Part shown: one piece after another, positions 47,123-60,310 of the stretch
How the letters are laid out: every line of letters starts with the position of its first letter
Numbering within the stretch: position 1 is the stretch's first letter
Assembly: GCF_014851395.1 (NCBI RefSeq)
Contig: NW_024040707.1
Coordinates: 5,981,187 to 6,045,186 of the forward strand
DNA from: Micropterus salmoides
Lineage: Eukaryota; Chordata; Actinopteri; Centrarchiformes; Centrarchidae
Direction: 5' to 3'
Length of the DNA: 64,000 nt
Made by a program: the position numbers and the translations under genes
Notes under the pieces: generated by a model
The model's database searches: none
Told to the model about the DNA's origin: nothing
Seen by the model: only the letters and a program-made list of their open reading frames with translations

Positions 47123-49139
47123 GTGAGAGAGACGCTGCTTTGTTTTTTGTTTTTTTTAATCTTGGGAGCATGCGTTTCGTTTCAGCAAGTTATAGGCAAC
47201 GCTTGAATAAGCATTTTTGTGACTGGCATTCCCCCTTCAAACAACACCGATTGCTTGGTGCAGTACCTGGAAGTTTGAGGCAGGATTGTTGTCATCAGCT
47301 CAGGCCCAGAACTTGTTCTAGACTGTATTTACATTTCTATTCACAGGCGGTTTGACACCGGATTCCATGCTGTTAGTCACTGGTTCCCATTAGTGTTTGT
47401 GGTTTGGATGCGTTTGTTTATTTGGAAGTCCAACATTTAAAGGAAGTTGTGTGAAGAGTGTGTTACTGCTCTTGATGCAACGTCTCTCTGTTTCTGCTAC
47501 TGTTCCTTCCTACTTGAGGTATGTTAGTGTAACGTTAGTGCGAGTCATGTCTTGCACGATGAGGTCAGGCCTCCCCAGAGCAACATCTTACTAACTACAT
47601 GACTCATGCCAGTTGGAGGTGGTGGTGTGGATTATTAAAGTTTCAGGACCACCTTTATCTGTGTGGAGAAAGAGATAAAGGTGAGAGAAAGAAAATGTAA
47701 GATGATTAATGTTGGCTCCTGCTTATTTCCCCTTATGCTGTCCTCACAAAATTTGAAAATTAGAGCGTAAACCACTGGTCCTGATCAATTATGGTCATTT
47801 AAATCCTGAATTTGTTCATTTCAAAGTTGACAAACAATTGTTACATTTTGATGAATCTCTGAATCTATAAAATGTCCAAATCTCTATAGACTAGTTTTCA
47901 TGAGCTCTGAACTATCAAACTTCTGTGAGATGTGTTTTCAAGACTTGAAGCCTCCATCTAAGTTCATCTCTTCATTAAGTGACATCAAAATAGCATCACT
48001 AAGTTGGAGTGAACAGTGTCAGAGAGTTTGAATGCGACGACGCTCCACTTCTTGAGCTTAAAGATTTTTGGTATTATACATTTAGAAAAAATATATCATA
48101 ATGCAAGAGCTCAGCATTGTTAATAACTTCGAGCTTTTGCAGTCTTATAGGAAACATGGTTTAAAAGTTGTAGCTGGTGGCTTTGTAAAGGGGAAGTGAA
48201 CCTGGGGACGGTTACAAACCACAGACAACATGAAGTCGAGCCGTTTTCTGTGGCACAGTAACCCAGAATCATTTTCATTCGGGTGTTTACTACTGTAAGT
48301 CAGGATTAGTTTGGATTTGCTCTGCTTAGAGAGGGAGAAACTGAACATGCGATGGGTGAGAACAGAAAAATATTAACTGTGGAATGTGCTTTTATAAGGG
48401 AGTGAGTGTCTGAATCTTTCTCATCTGGCAGTGGTTCAAACATGCTGCGCTTGTGTGAGTGCTGATGGATGGATCAGCTTCGTCACCATGTTGGCAGCGT
48501 GTCAAACCCATGTCAGCCCCCGCAGTGATAAACACTGCTTAACCTATTTACACCTTACAACAGGCTGGGAAATTAGCAGCGGATAACAGCTCATCAGTCA
48601 GTCCGCTGCACCGGCAGCCACCAACGGCTCCTGCTGTGTGACTTGATTTTGTTTATTTACTGTGACGCTGCTGCATGTACAGTATTTCATTGTATTTTAT
48701 GCCAGGATGGTTACTGGCACTGTTACTAATAAGAAGTGTAATTTACACATTGTTTGTTTTAGACTAGCAATGCCATGCTGGGAAAAAAAATATTTATTTG
48801 CAAAGGGCTGCAACTCATTGTTTTCAGTCATTGATTGATCTATCAGTTCTTTGTTTAGTCCATGAAATGTTTGAAAAAAGTAGAAATGTTGACCTATTGT
48901 TTGTTTTTGTCCAACCAACATTCCAAAATACTGAAATAATTAGTTTAGAGGTGCAAAGATCAGTCAATTAATCGATTAACCTTTAAGTGTCCCTTGAGTT
49001 GTTTTTTAAGAAAGACTCAAAATACACTGGTTCAAGCTTCTCAGGCAGCAAATTATCAAATTTAACTTTAACTTTTATGTTGTTAAACTAAATTAGAACT
49101 GCAAGTAACGATTATATTCATAATTGATTTAATCTGCAG

Positions 49140-49445
49140 TAGTGATAGGCCAATATCTGGCATTTTGATCGGTATCAGCTGGTACCTGCACTCACATATC
49201 AGCAGATCTAATCTAAAACCATTACTAGCTATAGGGTTAAACATATATTGTCATACGAGTAGAGAATAATGCAGCTACTTCTGACAAATCCTACCCCACT
49301 CACCCGGCCACGTTTTGAAATCTACATCATAAAACTAAAAGTGTGTTTTTCTGTATCACTAATAAGTAATAAAACATTCTATATGAAACAACATGTTACT
49401 GGCTAAGATAACCATGTACAGAAAACCCATATCAGTCGACCACTA
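49140..49445. mobile_element. hAT-type miniature element with perfect 8-bp target duplication
   Basis: The left end is TAGTGATAGGCCAATATC and the right end GATATGGGTT-type in reverse (CAGTCGACCACTA), giving inverted termini TAGTGRT. It is flanked by ATCTGCAG on both sides (49132-49139 and 49446-49453), an exact 8-bp duplication. It is 306 bp long with no open frame of note. Confidence 0.85.
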
Positions 49446-49576
49446 ATCTGCAGATTACATTCAAGATTAAACGATCAATCTGTAAAATGTCCAACATTTA
49501 AAACCAAAAGATATTCAGTTTTCTATAATGTATGACAAAGATGGGCAGCAAATCCTCACATTTGAGAAGATGGAAC

Positions 49577-50119
49577 TGGGGCTCTGCGATGTGACTAAAA
49601 TCTCATATCCCGATATAGGTAATTTTAATATAGAATTTTTTTTGTAAATTCAATGAATGCGTCTTATTTCACTGCATCATAAAGGCGGGGTATGCGATTC
49701 TGGATAAATACAATTCCATGATCTAAAGAGAGTAATGTAACTAATGTTTGCTAGGTTGTGTGTTAGCAAACTGACGAAGAACCAACACAACAGCTCCAGA
49801 CTGCGATACTCACAACTCTTCTACTGCTATAGCTAACATCACAACAACAACAGCATGTCTTGTTTATTCTAAGCGCAAATTACTTCCCTGCAACACCAGC
49901 GAGTGTTGCAGGGAAGAAGGGTTGCTGCGGTGAAGTTTTAAGTTGGATAATTGTCTGTCGAATATCCAACTTAAAGCTAACGTAAGCGTCGTGAAAGCCC
50001 TTGTGATAATATTACTGTTAAGTGTGGAATTTGCGACACACAAATAAACGATAGAGCATAACTGTAAACCATAGATGTTTTTCTGTCGTCAAGCAATATC
50101 GTCATATCGCACAGCCTCA
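49577..50119. mobile_element. hAT-type miniature element with near-perfect 8-bp target duplication
   Basis: The left end GGGGCTCTGCGATGTGAC is inverted at the right end as GTCATATCGCACAGCC. The flanks are GATGGAAC (49569-49576) and GCTGGAAC (50120-50127), matching at seven of eight bases. It is about 543 bp, lies 130 bp from the previous element, and has different ends. Confidence 0.78.
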
Positions 50120-52076
50120 GCTGGAACAGACAAATGTTTGGCACTTTTGTTTCAAACTGCCAAGAACATTAATCTATGAAAATAGTTGCTGATTTATCTT
50201 CTGTCGATGGATAAATTAATAAATTATATCAACTCTAAAAGAACAATATATCAATAGACTTTCATTTTTGTAAATAAATGGAAAACATTGATACACATTT
50301 GATAAGGATGCCTTTTAATTTAGTGATTACAAACTGCATTTGCAGATTAGGAACTTGTAAATATGTTGGCTTCCATTTCAAATGTCATTCACGTGTTACT
50401 AGAGCAAATGTTTCTCATCATTAGGGCAGCTGGTGACTGTAATGATGTCTCCAGATTATTGCGGTAATTATTTTTCGAAACATTTGGACAGTAGCACTAT
50501 TTGCTGCTGCCAGAGCCAAGTTTTCTCATCCAATTCCTGCCAAAGATCTAGCCATCTGGATGAAGGGTGAAAGTGATTCGGGAACTTTGGGCTGACGGAG
50601 CTGTTGCAGCTGGTGAACACATAAATTTTGAGGTTTCAGTGCCGGCTGCTCGCTGGCACCTAAGTGGCTGAATTTAAATGCAGGCTTCTCATCACCTACA
50701 CACTTCCTGGTGTGATAAAGTTGGCTGTCGTCAGATACGATCATCAGTCACGCTCTGTTTAGCCTCTCAGTCTGTAACAAGGCTCACTGTGTGAAGTCCT
50801 GCCAGCCGGCTAACCAGCCAGCCAACTGCTTCATTAGCCTGCTCATCAATACACACACAGACGCACAGTTTAACTGATGCGACTGAGGACACTTGGCTGG
50901 TAATGTACACGCTCCGACTTCTGCACTTGCTTGAGCATCTTCCCCTCGGCTGAGTACAGCAACATTAGCATCATTTGCAAGGCTGCTGAGTTTACAAGAA
51001 GCCTGATGCTGTTATATAATTGGTTCATGTGTGAGAGAAGCGCTAGAAAAAGAAACTCAGCTTTACAGTTCAGGAGACTTTTTCTGCTGTTGTACTGTCT
51101 CTGTTTTTAAAATTTGGGACGGCGAGATGTTTGGCTACAAACTACAGCCTCAGACATGTTGGAGGATAAAGGCAGAGACCACACACACACACTCCAGGGC
51201 AGATTCACTGAAGGGCTTTGACAGTATTTTGAAAAGTGTGCCACTTGAGGCAGTTTATCAGAGTTCATGCAACTCTTTCTGAAGCCACAAAATACTTTTA
51301 TACAACCCTTTTTGCATGCACTGTAGTCCTCCCCAAGATCTGCAAACAGGCTTTAAAGTGAGAAGTCTTCACACTTCCTCTTTATCAAAAACTCAATACT
51401 CTGACGGCTCACTGATTTCACTACCGTACCAGCTGTTTAAATGTTTAAATTTTCTTATACTGCTGGCTGTCCAGTTTGAACTGTTTCTCCTTCTTCAGGC
51501 AGTGTGTTCAGTGTGTGACTCTCACTTCGCTTTTTTGTTTAGTCCCTTTTTGTTTCTGTGAAAAAAGCCTTCTCTCAAAATCACAAATAGTAGTTATTAA
51601 GTAAATTATGTATTGGAAAACAGTTCTCTGTCTACATATCTTCATTTTCTTCCTGCTGATTCAGGTTTTTACTCAGCAGCTGACTGGATCCACACTCCAA
51701 TTAAGACATCAGGTTGAGTCCTTAATAACCAGCCTGTTTGTGACAAGATTAATGGCTCCTCTAAGCAGTGCCAGCTGGATTTGGCTTCATTCTGCAGTTG
51801 GAACGTAGTCTGTTTGATCCAACTGACCGTGACAGTCTGCATGATGCATTTTACTCTGTTTCCATTGCACACTGCTATTCTGAGTTAGTTAACAGGATCT
51901 CAGCTGTCCTCTCAGACACAGATAAACCTTCCACCGATGCACGACTTCTAGCAACTCATTCACTCAAGTACTAAAACAAGGTGCAAGGTAGATTTATTTA
52001 TTATTTTACAACACAGGGTTGTGTAAAGAGATGTTTTCCTTTATGCTATTTATAAAAACAAACAGCATATACAAAA

Positions 52077-52676
52077 TAGGGCTGGACGATTTGACCTAAA
52101 ATCCAAATCATGATTATTTAAATATTTTTTTACCTCGATTACGATTAATAAACAATACTTTTTTTGCCCTCATATTTTACTGACAAGGTTTTTACTGTAA
52201 ATATGCTCAACTGGGTTTATTTTTTTTCGATTCGCAGTTGTCAAAAATCGATGAGCTAAATGTTAATTTATAAGGTGCTGTTGACTTGCACCTAACAGAG
52301 ACATGGTTCCCCTATATTCAATGTATCGCTGCTGCTGAATTATGACTGCTGCTTCTAAAATTTCACACAATTTTCAATATCAGTGCGGCACTAATAATAT
52401 TCACCCGCACACTGTACGAACACGGTAACGCTTAACGCTGTAACACGGTAACTCACGCTTTGCTAGCTTCCTCTTCTCATTCATCAAAGGTGCTGTTATA
52501 AGAGCTAAAATCTCGCCAGAGCTTCAGACCCCGGTCTGGAAGCTGATTGGATGAGGTGGAGACACCTGTTTACACACACGGTATGTTTTTAAGGGGAAAT
52601 ATTAACGTTATTAAATGACCAAATATGGCTCTGAAATTTTGGTTTTGATTAGTTTTTAATTAATCGTTCAGCCCTA
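52077..52676. mobile_element. hAT-type non-autonomous element with perfect 8-bp target duplication
   Basis: It begins TAGGGCTGGACGATTTGACC and ends TTAATTAATCGTTCAGCCCTA. The flanks are ATACAAAA on both sides (52069-52076 and 52677-52684), an exact 8-bp duplication. It is 600 bp, and its ends are related to those of the element at 39682-40118. No transposase is present. Confidence 0.9.
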
Positions 52677-52740
52677 ATACAAAATGATCTGCACTAGATG
52701 GGTTGATAAATAAGGTGAATAAAACTAGGCTATTTCACAC

Positions 52741-52940
52741 GGTGGAGTACTGAGGTTGCATTTAGGCGGCTCACAGCCTGGGAAAGAAGCTGCTTTGAAG
52801 GCTGGTCGTACGATACTTTTTACCTTTTTATCAGACGGCAGGAGAGGAACCAGGCTGTGGCTGGGACCTGTCTTTTTGAATGCTTTGGGCTCTGCGCAGG
52901 CACATCACCTCACTGATGTTGTGTAAAGAACAGGTGGACT
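52741..52940. repeat. Possible dispersed repeat fragment
   Basis: The words GCCTGGGAAAGAAGCTG and CAGGCTGTGGCTGGGACC are typical of a dispersed repeat seen near many fish genes. This is a recalled resemblance only, and no ends were found. Confidence 0.25.
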
Positions 52941-55629
52941 AACTTTTCAGATTTAACTTGAATGCCTTAGTTTTGGACACATTTGTGCAGTTGTGTTCAT
53001 GATACTAACCATTCAAATCCAGATTGATTCAGGAATCTTCCTTTTCGAAAAATGCTACCTTTAATGCAAATATATTGCGTCTAACCCTAATCCTACCCCT
53101 GACCAAAACCAATGCGCATTTAAAGAACCTCAAAGTAGCACATCTCGATAGGTAACGATCCTTTGGTCTGCTCATGATCATGTTTTAATTCAGATGGTGC
53201 ACGAAGAGGAGGGGCTATTCACCGATGGGGCTGTTGTCAATGTGGTTGTGAGAGAGAGAGAGAGGGAGTGAGCTAGAGATTTTAAATTGTAAAAAATAGA
53301 AATTCAATTTGTGGTGGGCAGCATTGATAGTCTGGCAGGCTGCCACAAATAAATCAATGTATGGGAAACACTGGGGGAGGGGGTGCCACAGAGCGGTAGA
53401 TGTTAGGACTGCACACTGCATCCTTTTTGAAAAGCGTAAGAGTTTGTCAGTGAATAAATGCTGCAGCTAAAGCTCCCCGGTGTGTGTTGTTAACCAGCTG
53501 CTGGAAAGGTAAAGGGGGTTATAGTGTTGCGTTGTAGATGATGTTAGGCAGTTACACGTGAAATCGGCCACTTATGTTGAGGGCGTGCACAACAATACAT
53601 CAGCTCAAAACAGCACGTCCATATCAGTTTAATAGAAACAGGAGCGTCTGTATTTTTATTCTCTATGTACTCTGTACTCTTTACTCCTATTTTAACCATA
53701 ATACTGAGATACCACCCAAACCTATATGAGAGAGATACAATTACTTGGGGTTTTACACTCACAAACCAATACAGTTATGTTACAAAGTGTTTGTGCTGTT
53801 TATGCTCTCATTTACTAAATTAAACTGAGCATGAGATGAGGTTGTCATAAACTAGGTGGCTTACCACCTCGGTTAAACTGTTTCCTGGGGAAAATCCTGT
53901 ACGAGGACGCACTGTGCAGCTGTCTTTTTCACTGTATGTGGGGAAACATACAATAAATATCAGTAAGGGACTGTTTTATTAAACGGGTTGGCTTAGGATC
54001 TATAGCAAAAGAATCGTTGGGACACTCATTGTGGACCTGTGTTCAATATTCTGTAGTTTTGGTTATAATGTGAATGACAAGTGTCTTGATGGAAAAAGAG
54101 GACACGCAGAAGATTCTTTGCATCGGTGTAAAGTTAATCTGTGACTGGTTAGTTGGCGTGCCAGGGGGAAACACTAAAACTCTGCTGACCTACCTGTCAG
54201 CCAGGTCAGGACACTTTGTCTGAACTTCCCTGGAGGAGTCAGGTGTGAAGCAGCAGCCAGTAGCTCCTTCAAACTTTGCTGTTTTTTCCAGCTTTAAATG
54301 CCAAAACATGCGTTACCTGTGACATAAATGCAGTCATTGGAAGATGAAGACGGGGTTTTTTGATTAAAGAGCAGCAGACCACGATCCACCAGGCCCAAGG
54401 CGGGTGCGGTGATCGCTCAGATGAGAGGAAAGGGAGACAGCAGAGGAGCCTTGCTAGCAAAGCTTGGACTTAATTCTGCTGATGAAGATCAAGCTCTCGG
54501 CAGGTGGTTCATGTTCCGAGTTGTCAGCGCAAGACTCCGGCAAGATGAGAGGAAGTGGACTCTGTGTTTTACATAAGTGATGCTTGGTGCTCAAACGCAG
54601 TCAAGATGGACTCTGTTTCCCAAAAGTGTCAGACTGTTTATTGTGAACACAATAAACACCATAGAAAACGGTTCACATGTTTATTTAATGAAAATAAGCC
54701 AAATCAATAGTTACTTCAAATAAACATAATTAATGTATGAGGTATGTAGTCTGAGGTTCCAGTAGAGTGTGTGTGTGTGTGTGTGTGTGAGAGATCTATC
54801 TATCATCTGGTTGCAGTTGTTTGCATTCACCCCAGATGCAAATTCAAAAAATGCACTGTAGAATGTTTGGGTTGTATATATATGTATATAAGTAGCTGTT
54901 TATATTTTATTGTGTTTGTCACATATTTTAATATAGGCTACACTGTTGTGTGTGTAGCATGAAGGAACTACAAATTTATTTTTGTTATGCAGCCTTGTGC
55001 TGTATAATAATGACTAATAAACAACCTTGTACCTTGAAATTACCTCATGGAGTCAATGACGTAGATGATCAAACACTCCACACTAATACTAATGAGGGTT
55101 GTTCCTGGTTTAAACTAGGATTTGGCATTTCTCCTGATGACATCAGGCCAAGATGACCTTCTGAGCTAATTTGCTTATTTGTAGCATTTGCTGGATAAGA
55201 TTCAGGTTCTCTGCAAGGTTTGTCTAAAACCACAAAGGTTCTTTTAATGGCTGATGAACCTTAAAAGACAAAAAGGAAGAGGAAGAACTAGCGTGGGTCA
55301 GCATGACTAAGTGTCCCGGTAAATAACCACCGACTGAGAAACTGAAGCTCTGTTCACTCAGTCAGGTTCTGCGATAATGTTATAATAAAATAAACATCTG
55401 CTTGATTCTAATCTTGTCCTTATTATTCACATCATTCATTTGTACCAACACTTAGGCTACACCTGCTTATACTCCAGCGTCTTCCCTGCCAGTAAATGGA
55501 CAGCAAACACAATGCTTTAAACATTACAGAACTGTTGTTTTAACTCCTATGAACTAAACTACTAACCCCAAACTTTAAAACGAGTAGCTTGTGCACTCAA
55601 ACCTGCAGGGAGGTGGGAATTAGTTAGCA

Positions 55630-56805
55630 AATAAGGATAATGTTTGACGGTGGGAATGGTAATCTTGGGGTCATAGGCAGCATTCCTCCTTCTCCAAACA
55701 TGGCGAGTTGAGTTGATGCCAAAGACCTCGATTTTAGTCTGATCTGACCACAACACTTTCACCCAGTTCTCCTCTGAATCATTCAGATGTTCATTGGCAA
55801 ACTTTTAGACGGGCCTGTACGTGTGCTTTCTTGAGCAGGGGCACCTTGCGGGCGCTGCAGGATGTCAGTCCTTCATGGCGTAGTGTGTTACTGATTGGTT
55901 TCCTGGTGCCTATGTTCCCAGCTGCCTTGAGATCATTGACAAGATCCTGCTGTCTAGTTCTGGACTGATTCCTCACTGTTCTCATGATCATTGCAACTCC
56001 ACGAGGTGAGATCTTCCATGGAGCCCCAGACCAAAGGAGATTGACTGTTTTTCTGTCACCTTCTCACCAAGCTGCTTGCTGATGGTCTTGTTCCAGCTTT
56101 GTGTAGGTCTACAATCTTCCAATTCTGTGGACAGGTGACAAACATGATTAGGAGCACTCCCTTTAAGATATATACTTTATTTCCCAGAGGGGAAACTCAA
56201 ATACAGGAAGACATGCACAAACACAAACACGACCCATAGCAACACACGGAGAGATGTCAGAATGAGGGGGCTGCCAGTCAGTACGGCGCCCACCCCTGGG
56301 GGTTCAGGAGCTTGCTCAAGGCCTCCTTCGGCAGTGCCCAGGAGGTGAACTGGCACCTCTCCAGCTACCAGTCCACGCTCCACAACTCTGGTCCGAGTTG
56401 GATTCGAACCAGCGGTTCCCAGCCTAATCCTTACAGACTGAGCTACTGCCGCCCCTTAAGAGTGTGCTCCTAATCTCAGCTCGTTACCTGTGTAAAAGAC
56501 ACCTGGTTGAGAGGGGGTCAAATACTTATTTGTGTGCAAACCTGGTGGCTAACTATAACTACAAAAAACCTCTGTGATTGCCAACAATGGTTTTGCCACA
56601 AAGTACTAAGTCATGTTTAGCGGAGTGGTCAAATACTTATTTCACTCACAAAAAATTTTTGACAGGCATTTATCTGGATTTTTTTGTTTTTCTGTCTCTC
56701 ACTGTTCAAATAAATCTACCACTAAAATTATAGACTGATCATTTCTTTCAGTCAGTGGGCAAATGTACAAAATCAGCAGGGGATCAAAAAATGTTTCTAC
56801 CATTG
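55630..56805 (-). mobile_element. Tc1/mariner element, truncated and chimeric, with a SINE inside
   Basis: The minus strand encodes the transposase middle in two frames: MRTVRNQSRTRQQDLVNDLK and RKVPLLKKAHVQARLKVCQ (55791-55991), then VLWSDQTKIEVFGINSTRHV (55562-55762). The catalytic C-terminal half is missing on the left. The right side has the 5' non-coding region, a terminal repeat (CAGCAGGGGATCAAAAAATG) and an end CCATTG next to TA. Between 56536 and 56640 it carries a piece of the opposite end of such an element (CCACAAAGTACTAAGTCATG), so this arm is a hybrid. A tRNA-derived SINE interrupts it at 56164-56458. Confidence 0.88.
56164..56458 (-). mobile_element. tRNA-derived SINE inserted in a Tc1 element
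   Basis: On the minus strand the head reads GGGGCGGCAGTAGCTCAGTC, followed by a B-box GGTTCGAATCC, the two internal polymerase III promoter boxes of a tRNA-like head. The body continues for about 200 bp and ends in a LINE-like tail, TTTCCCCTCTGGGAAATAAA. The flanking Tc1 sequence, CACTCCCTTTAAGAGTGTG in intact copies as I recall them, is split by the insertion, leaving short CTTTAAG/CTTAAG duplicates. The age order is therefore Tc1 first, then SINE. Confidence 0.85.
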
Positions 56806-56807
56806 TA

Positions 56808-57540
56808 TTGTGGGCAGTGAGAGTGTCAGTGAGCTGATTGGCAACAACTTTCTCTAGTATTTTTGAGATGAACGGCAGCTTGGAAATAGGCCTTGTTTAT
56901 TTATTTCAGAAGGGGTTGAATTATTGCATTTTTGAAATAAAGTGGAACAAAACCCCGACCCTGACTACAAGTCCATAGTTTGAGTGCTGTCATCATTCTA
57001 CAAGCAAAATGAAATTAAAATAAAAGGTAATATTTGTTTATCTGTAAAGTGTTTTGCTCTTTGTCTTTATGTTTTCTCATGGTGCACCTCCCTTCTTTTG
57101 CCCCAGCAGAGTAAACAGTTCTAGGGTTTGGTTGGGCGAACTATATCTGATTGGTAATCAGTCTTACTTTCTCTCTCGCTCGCTCGCTCGCGCTCTCTCT
57201 CTCTCTTTGTCTGTCTTTGCTTTGTTTCACACACCCCATTTCTCACTTTATTTTTCCTGTCTTTGGATTCTTTTGGAGTTTCTATTCCTTCTACTTATCT
57301 TTCACTTTTCTTTATCTAAACCTAAATCAAATCAACGAAATGCTATTTTAAAAAAAGCGGGGTTCTAAAATTGATTTATAAGACGAGACAGAGTTTGCAG
57401 CGCTGACCTTCAGGCAGGTCATTCCACAGTCTCAGAGCCCTGACTGCAAAGACTCGATCATCTTTCAGTATAAATCTGAATCTACACTAAAACAACCTTG
57501 AAATGAGGGTTTCTCACTGAGACCATCTTGAGGCAATCGA
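56808..57540 (-). mobile_element. L2-like LINE fragments flanking the Tc1 element
   Basis: On the minus strand, 56817-56890 encodes PISKLPFISKILEKVVANQL, a reverse transcriptase block. Further left in protein order but at higher coordinates, 57400-57500 encodes a C-terminal L2 block containing VFAVRALRLWNDLPEG. The pieces are in inverted order relative to one continuous copy, so they are separate or rearranged fragments. Both lack long open frames. Confidence 0.7.
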
Positions 57541-57718
57541 TTTACCACTGTTACTACACTACATGTCTGATTAGGCTGAGGAAGATATGCTGTCAAATGA
57601 AATAGCAATATCGGCGTGGTTGGTGAAATTTTTTTTTTTTTTTCATGCTGAATTTGTTGGCTGCAGTTGAAAACATATCAGATTCAGCACAAGGACTGAT
57701 TAGACACACCCTCTTGAC

Positions 57719-57720
<2 letters not shown>

Positions 57721-57770
<50 letters not shown>
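57721..57770. repeat. (CA)n microsatellite
   Basis: A pure CA tract of 50 bp in the CABLES intron. Confidence 0.97.
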
Positions 57771-57772
<2 letters not shown>

Positions 57773-58680
57773 AACTATGAGAACAAACGAGCCCAGAGAG
57801 GAGATGTAATCTGACTGAATCATCTGCATGTGTGTTTGTGTAAACATGCATGCCTCTCCAGTGAAAACAGAGCTGAACCCACTCCCCTCCACACCCTTAA
57901 CACACACTCTTTCCTTCAGTCTGCACAACTTTCCTCCAGACCATGTGGCTAAATCAGAAAACGCCCTTCACCTTCAACATGTCCACTGTGGTTCTCTCTG
58001 CACAAACCTTTTTCAGGCTGTTTTAAACTCTGTCCACACTGAAACACAAAAAAACACTAAAAGCACTGTTAAATCGTTTGTCCTCCGTTTGGTTGGCAAG
58101 TCACAAATCAAGAAGGACTGTGATTGGTGTGACGGTGATGCTGCATTTAAGTGTGAAAACGTCTTCTCTGTCCACACAACATGCAGTGTTTCCCACATGA
58201 TTTTGTGAGCCTATGGTGGGTGGACATCGATCATCTCGCATATGCCCCCCTGGAAGAACAATTTATAAAATAAAGAGACTAGGTGAATGAAGACCTTTGC
58301 ACGCTTGTTTGTACCCTAGTAAACAATTTTATCATAAACGCACTGTATAGATATAAATGGTAACAAAACAGCGAGAAAATCAACTAATTTCTTTAATGTT
58401 TTTCCATCAACCATAAATCAAAGAATTATTTGTAAGTAATTTCCATTTTACTTTACTTTTAAGGCACACCTGTAACAGCATTATACTTCCTGTGAATATG
58501 ATCCAATTAATCTTATTTCCATACATGTTGTCTCGACATCTTATTTTAAAAACCAGACTTTGTCACGAGTATCCTCGCGCTACATTCACCAAGTCACGCA
58601 ATTTGATAAATTATATTGTATGTTGTGTTCTTATCGTACAATTTAGACTTAATAGCCTCTCTTCAGGTAAGACTCTCATA

Positions 58681-59127
58681 CAATGAGGAGGAAAAAACTA
58701 TTTGATCCCCCACTGATGTTGTACGTAAATCTGTGTAGGGAGCTGAAGGTTCGACTTGCCAAATGTCAGCGTGGAAACCTTAATGATTTGGAGAAGATCT
58801 GCAAAGAGGAGTGGGACATCCCTCCTGAGATGTGTGCAAACCTGGCAGCCAACTACAAAAAACTTCTGACCTCTGTGATTGCCAACAATGGTTTTGCCAC
58901 AAAGTACTAAGTCATGTTTAGCAGAGGGGTCAAATACTTATTTCACTCATTAAAATGCAAATCAATTCATAACATTTTTGACATGCGTTATCCAGAATTT
59001 TGTTGTTGTTGTTATTCTGTCTCGTACTGTTCAAATAAACCTACCATTAAAATTATAGACTGATCATTTCTTTGTCAGTGGGCAAACATACAAAATCAGC
59101 AGGGGATCAAATATTTTTCCCTCACTG
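58681..59127 (+). mobile_element. Internally deleted Tc1 copy (miniature element)
   Basis: The left terminal repeat CAATGAGGAGGAAAAAACTA (then TTTGATCCCC), next to a TA, is joined after about 40 bp directly to the last part of a Tc1 element. It carries ELKVRLAKCQRGNLNDLEKI, EEWDIPPEMCANLAANYKKL and a stop, then the 3' end with GGGGATCAAATATTTTTCCC TCACTG at the right. The two ends are inverted repeats. A 75-codon frame runs from the terminal repeat into the C-terminal fragment; it lacks all catalytic Asp/Glu residues. Confidence 0.87.
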
Positions 59128-60210
59128 CACTATAACACTTTTTACAAAGTGAGAAGATTTTGAATAATGTCGCTAACCCTGCCTGTCAGCTCGCTCTGCT
59201 CCTTTTAACTGCATTTACCGTAAAGGCTGTAAAACGTGTGCACTCCAAACTTAGCGGCTAGCATCATTCTCACAAACAAGAGACAGTGGAAACACAAAAT
59301 GTAGTAAAGTCATCTGAACAAACGTGTTGTTCTCCAATGCTTCATATTCATACAGTGTATACACATCCAGATGAAGTAATTGATCCTGCTGGTCTCCTTG
59401 AACACCTTTAGTCAGGTTATGGTATATTGGGATTATAGTCAGCGTGACAACAACTACATTAGCAGAGCTGGATTATGCACATAAATCCATTGAAGATACT
59501 TTCAGCACGTACCCAGCTTAGTTTGGTAACATGCAGGTCAGAGAGTAAAGATACAGTAAGTATGTTTGACAGCAGAGCCATATGGCTAGCAGCAGTGGGA
59601 TAATAGACCTTTTTTTTTTTTTTTTTTTTAAAGTGAGAGCAGAACACCTTTTTACATTACAAATCGGGCCAAAAGTATACTCCACAAGTTGAATAGCAGA
59701 GTGTTTGAAATGGTTAATCAATCAGCAGAAAATTAATCACCATCCATTTTGATAATGTGTTATCAGTCATTTATGAATCAGAAATTCCTAACATGTTTCC
59801 AGCTTCTAGGGCTGTGCAAACAAAATCAATACAACAATATATTGCAGTACTTTTTTCCACAATACTGTATCAATAATTCAGCCCCTCTTATCGATACATT
59901 ACAGTTAGCTCAGTGCTAATCTCCAAAAGCATGCTAACGGACATTAGCATCACAATAACAATAATATAATCTTAACATAAACTACACACTTTGCTTCACA
60001 TCCTTAACAACCTGAACGACATAGTGTGTATAATAAATATAAAAGAGCTGCTAACTTCGCTGTCTTGATGTACTCTGCTACTTCAGCACGCCACACTGAC
60101 TCGCTTCAGAAACGCCAAAGGGTCAATACTCAAACTCAAAATTCCCAGTGGTCTAAAAATACAGCTACCACTAGGTGGAGAAAGTGCTTGCTCTTGGTGG
60201 GAATTGTTGG

Positions 60211-60310
60211 GTTTCTGTAAATAATATCGCAGAGTACGGCTCTTTTATGAAAAGCGCTATGAGATAACTGTTGTTGTGATTTGGTGCTATATAAATAAAA
60301 TTGAATTGAA
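60211..60310 (+). mobile_element. 5'-truncated L2 LINE 3' tail
   Basis: The + strand reads CTCTTTTATGAAAAGCGCTA, TGAGATAACTGTTGTTGTGA and TATATAAATAAAATTGAATT, nearly the same as the reverse complement of 6836-6940. It is a short 3' tail of the same LINE subfamily. Confidence 0.85.
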
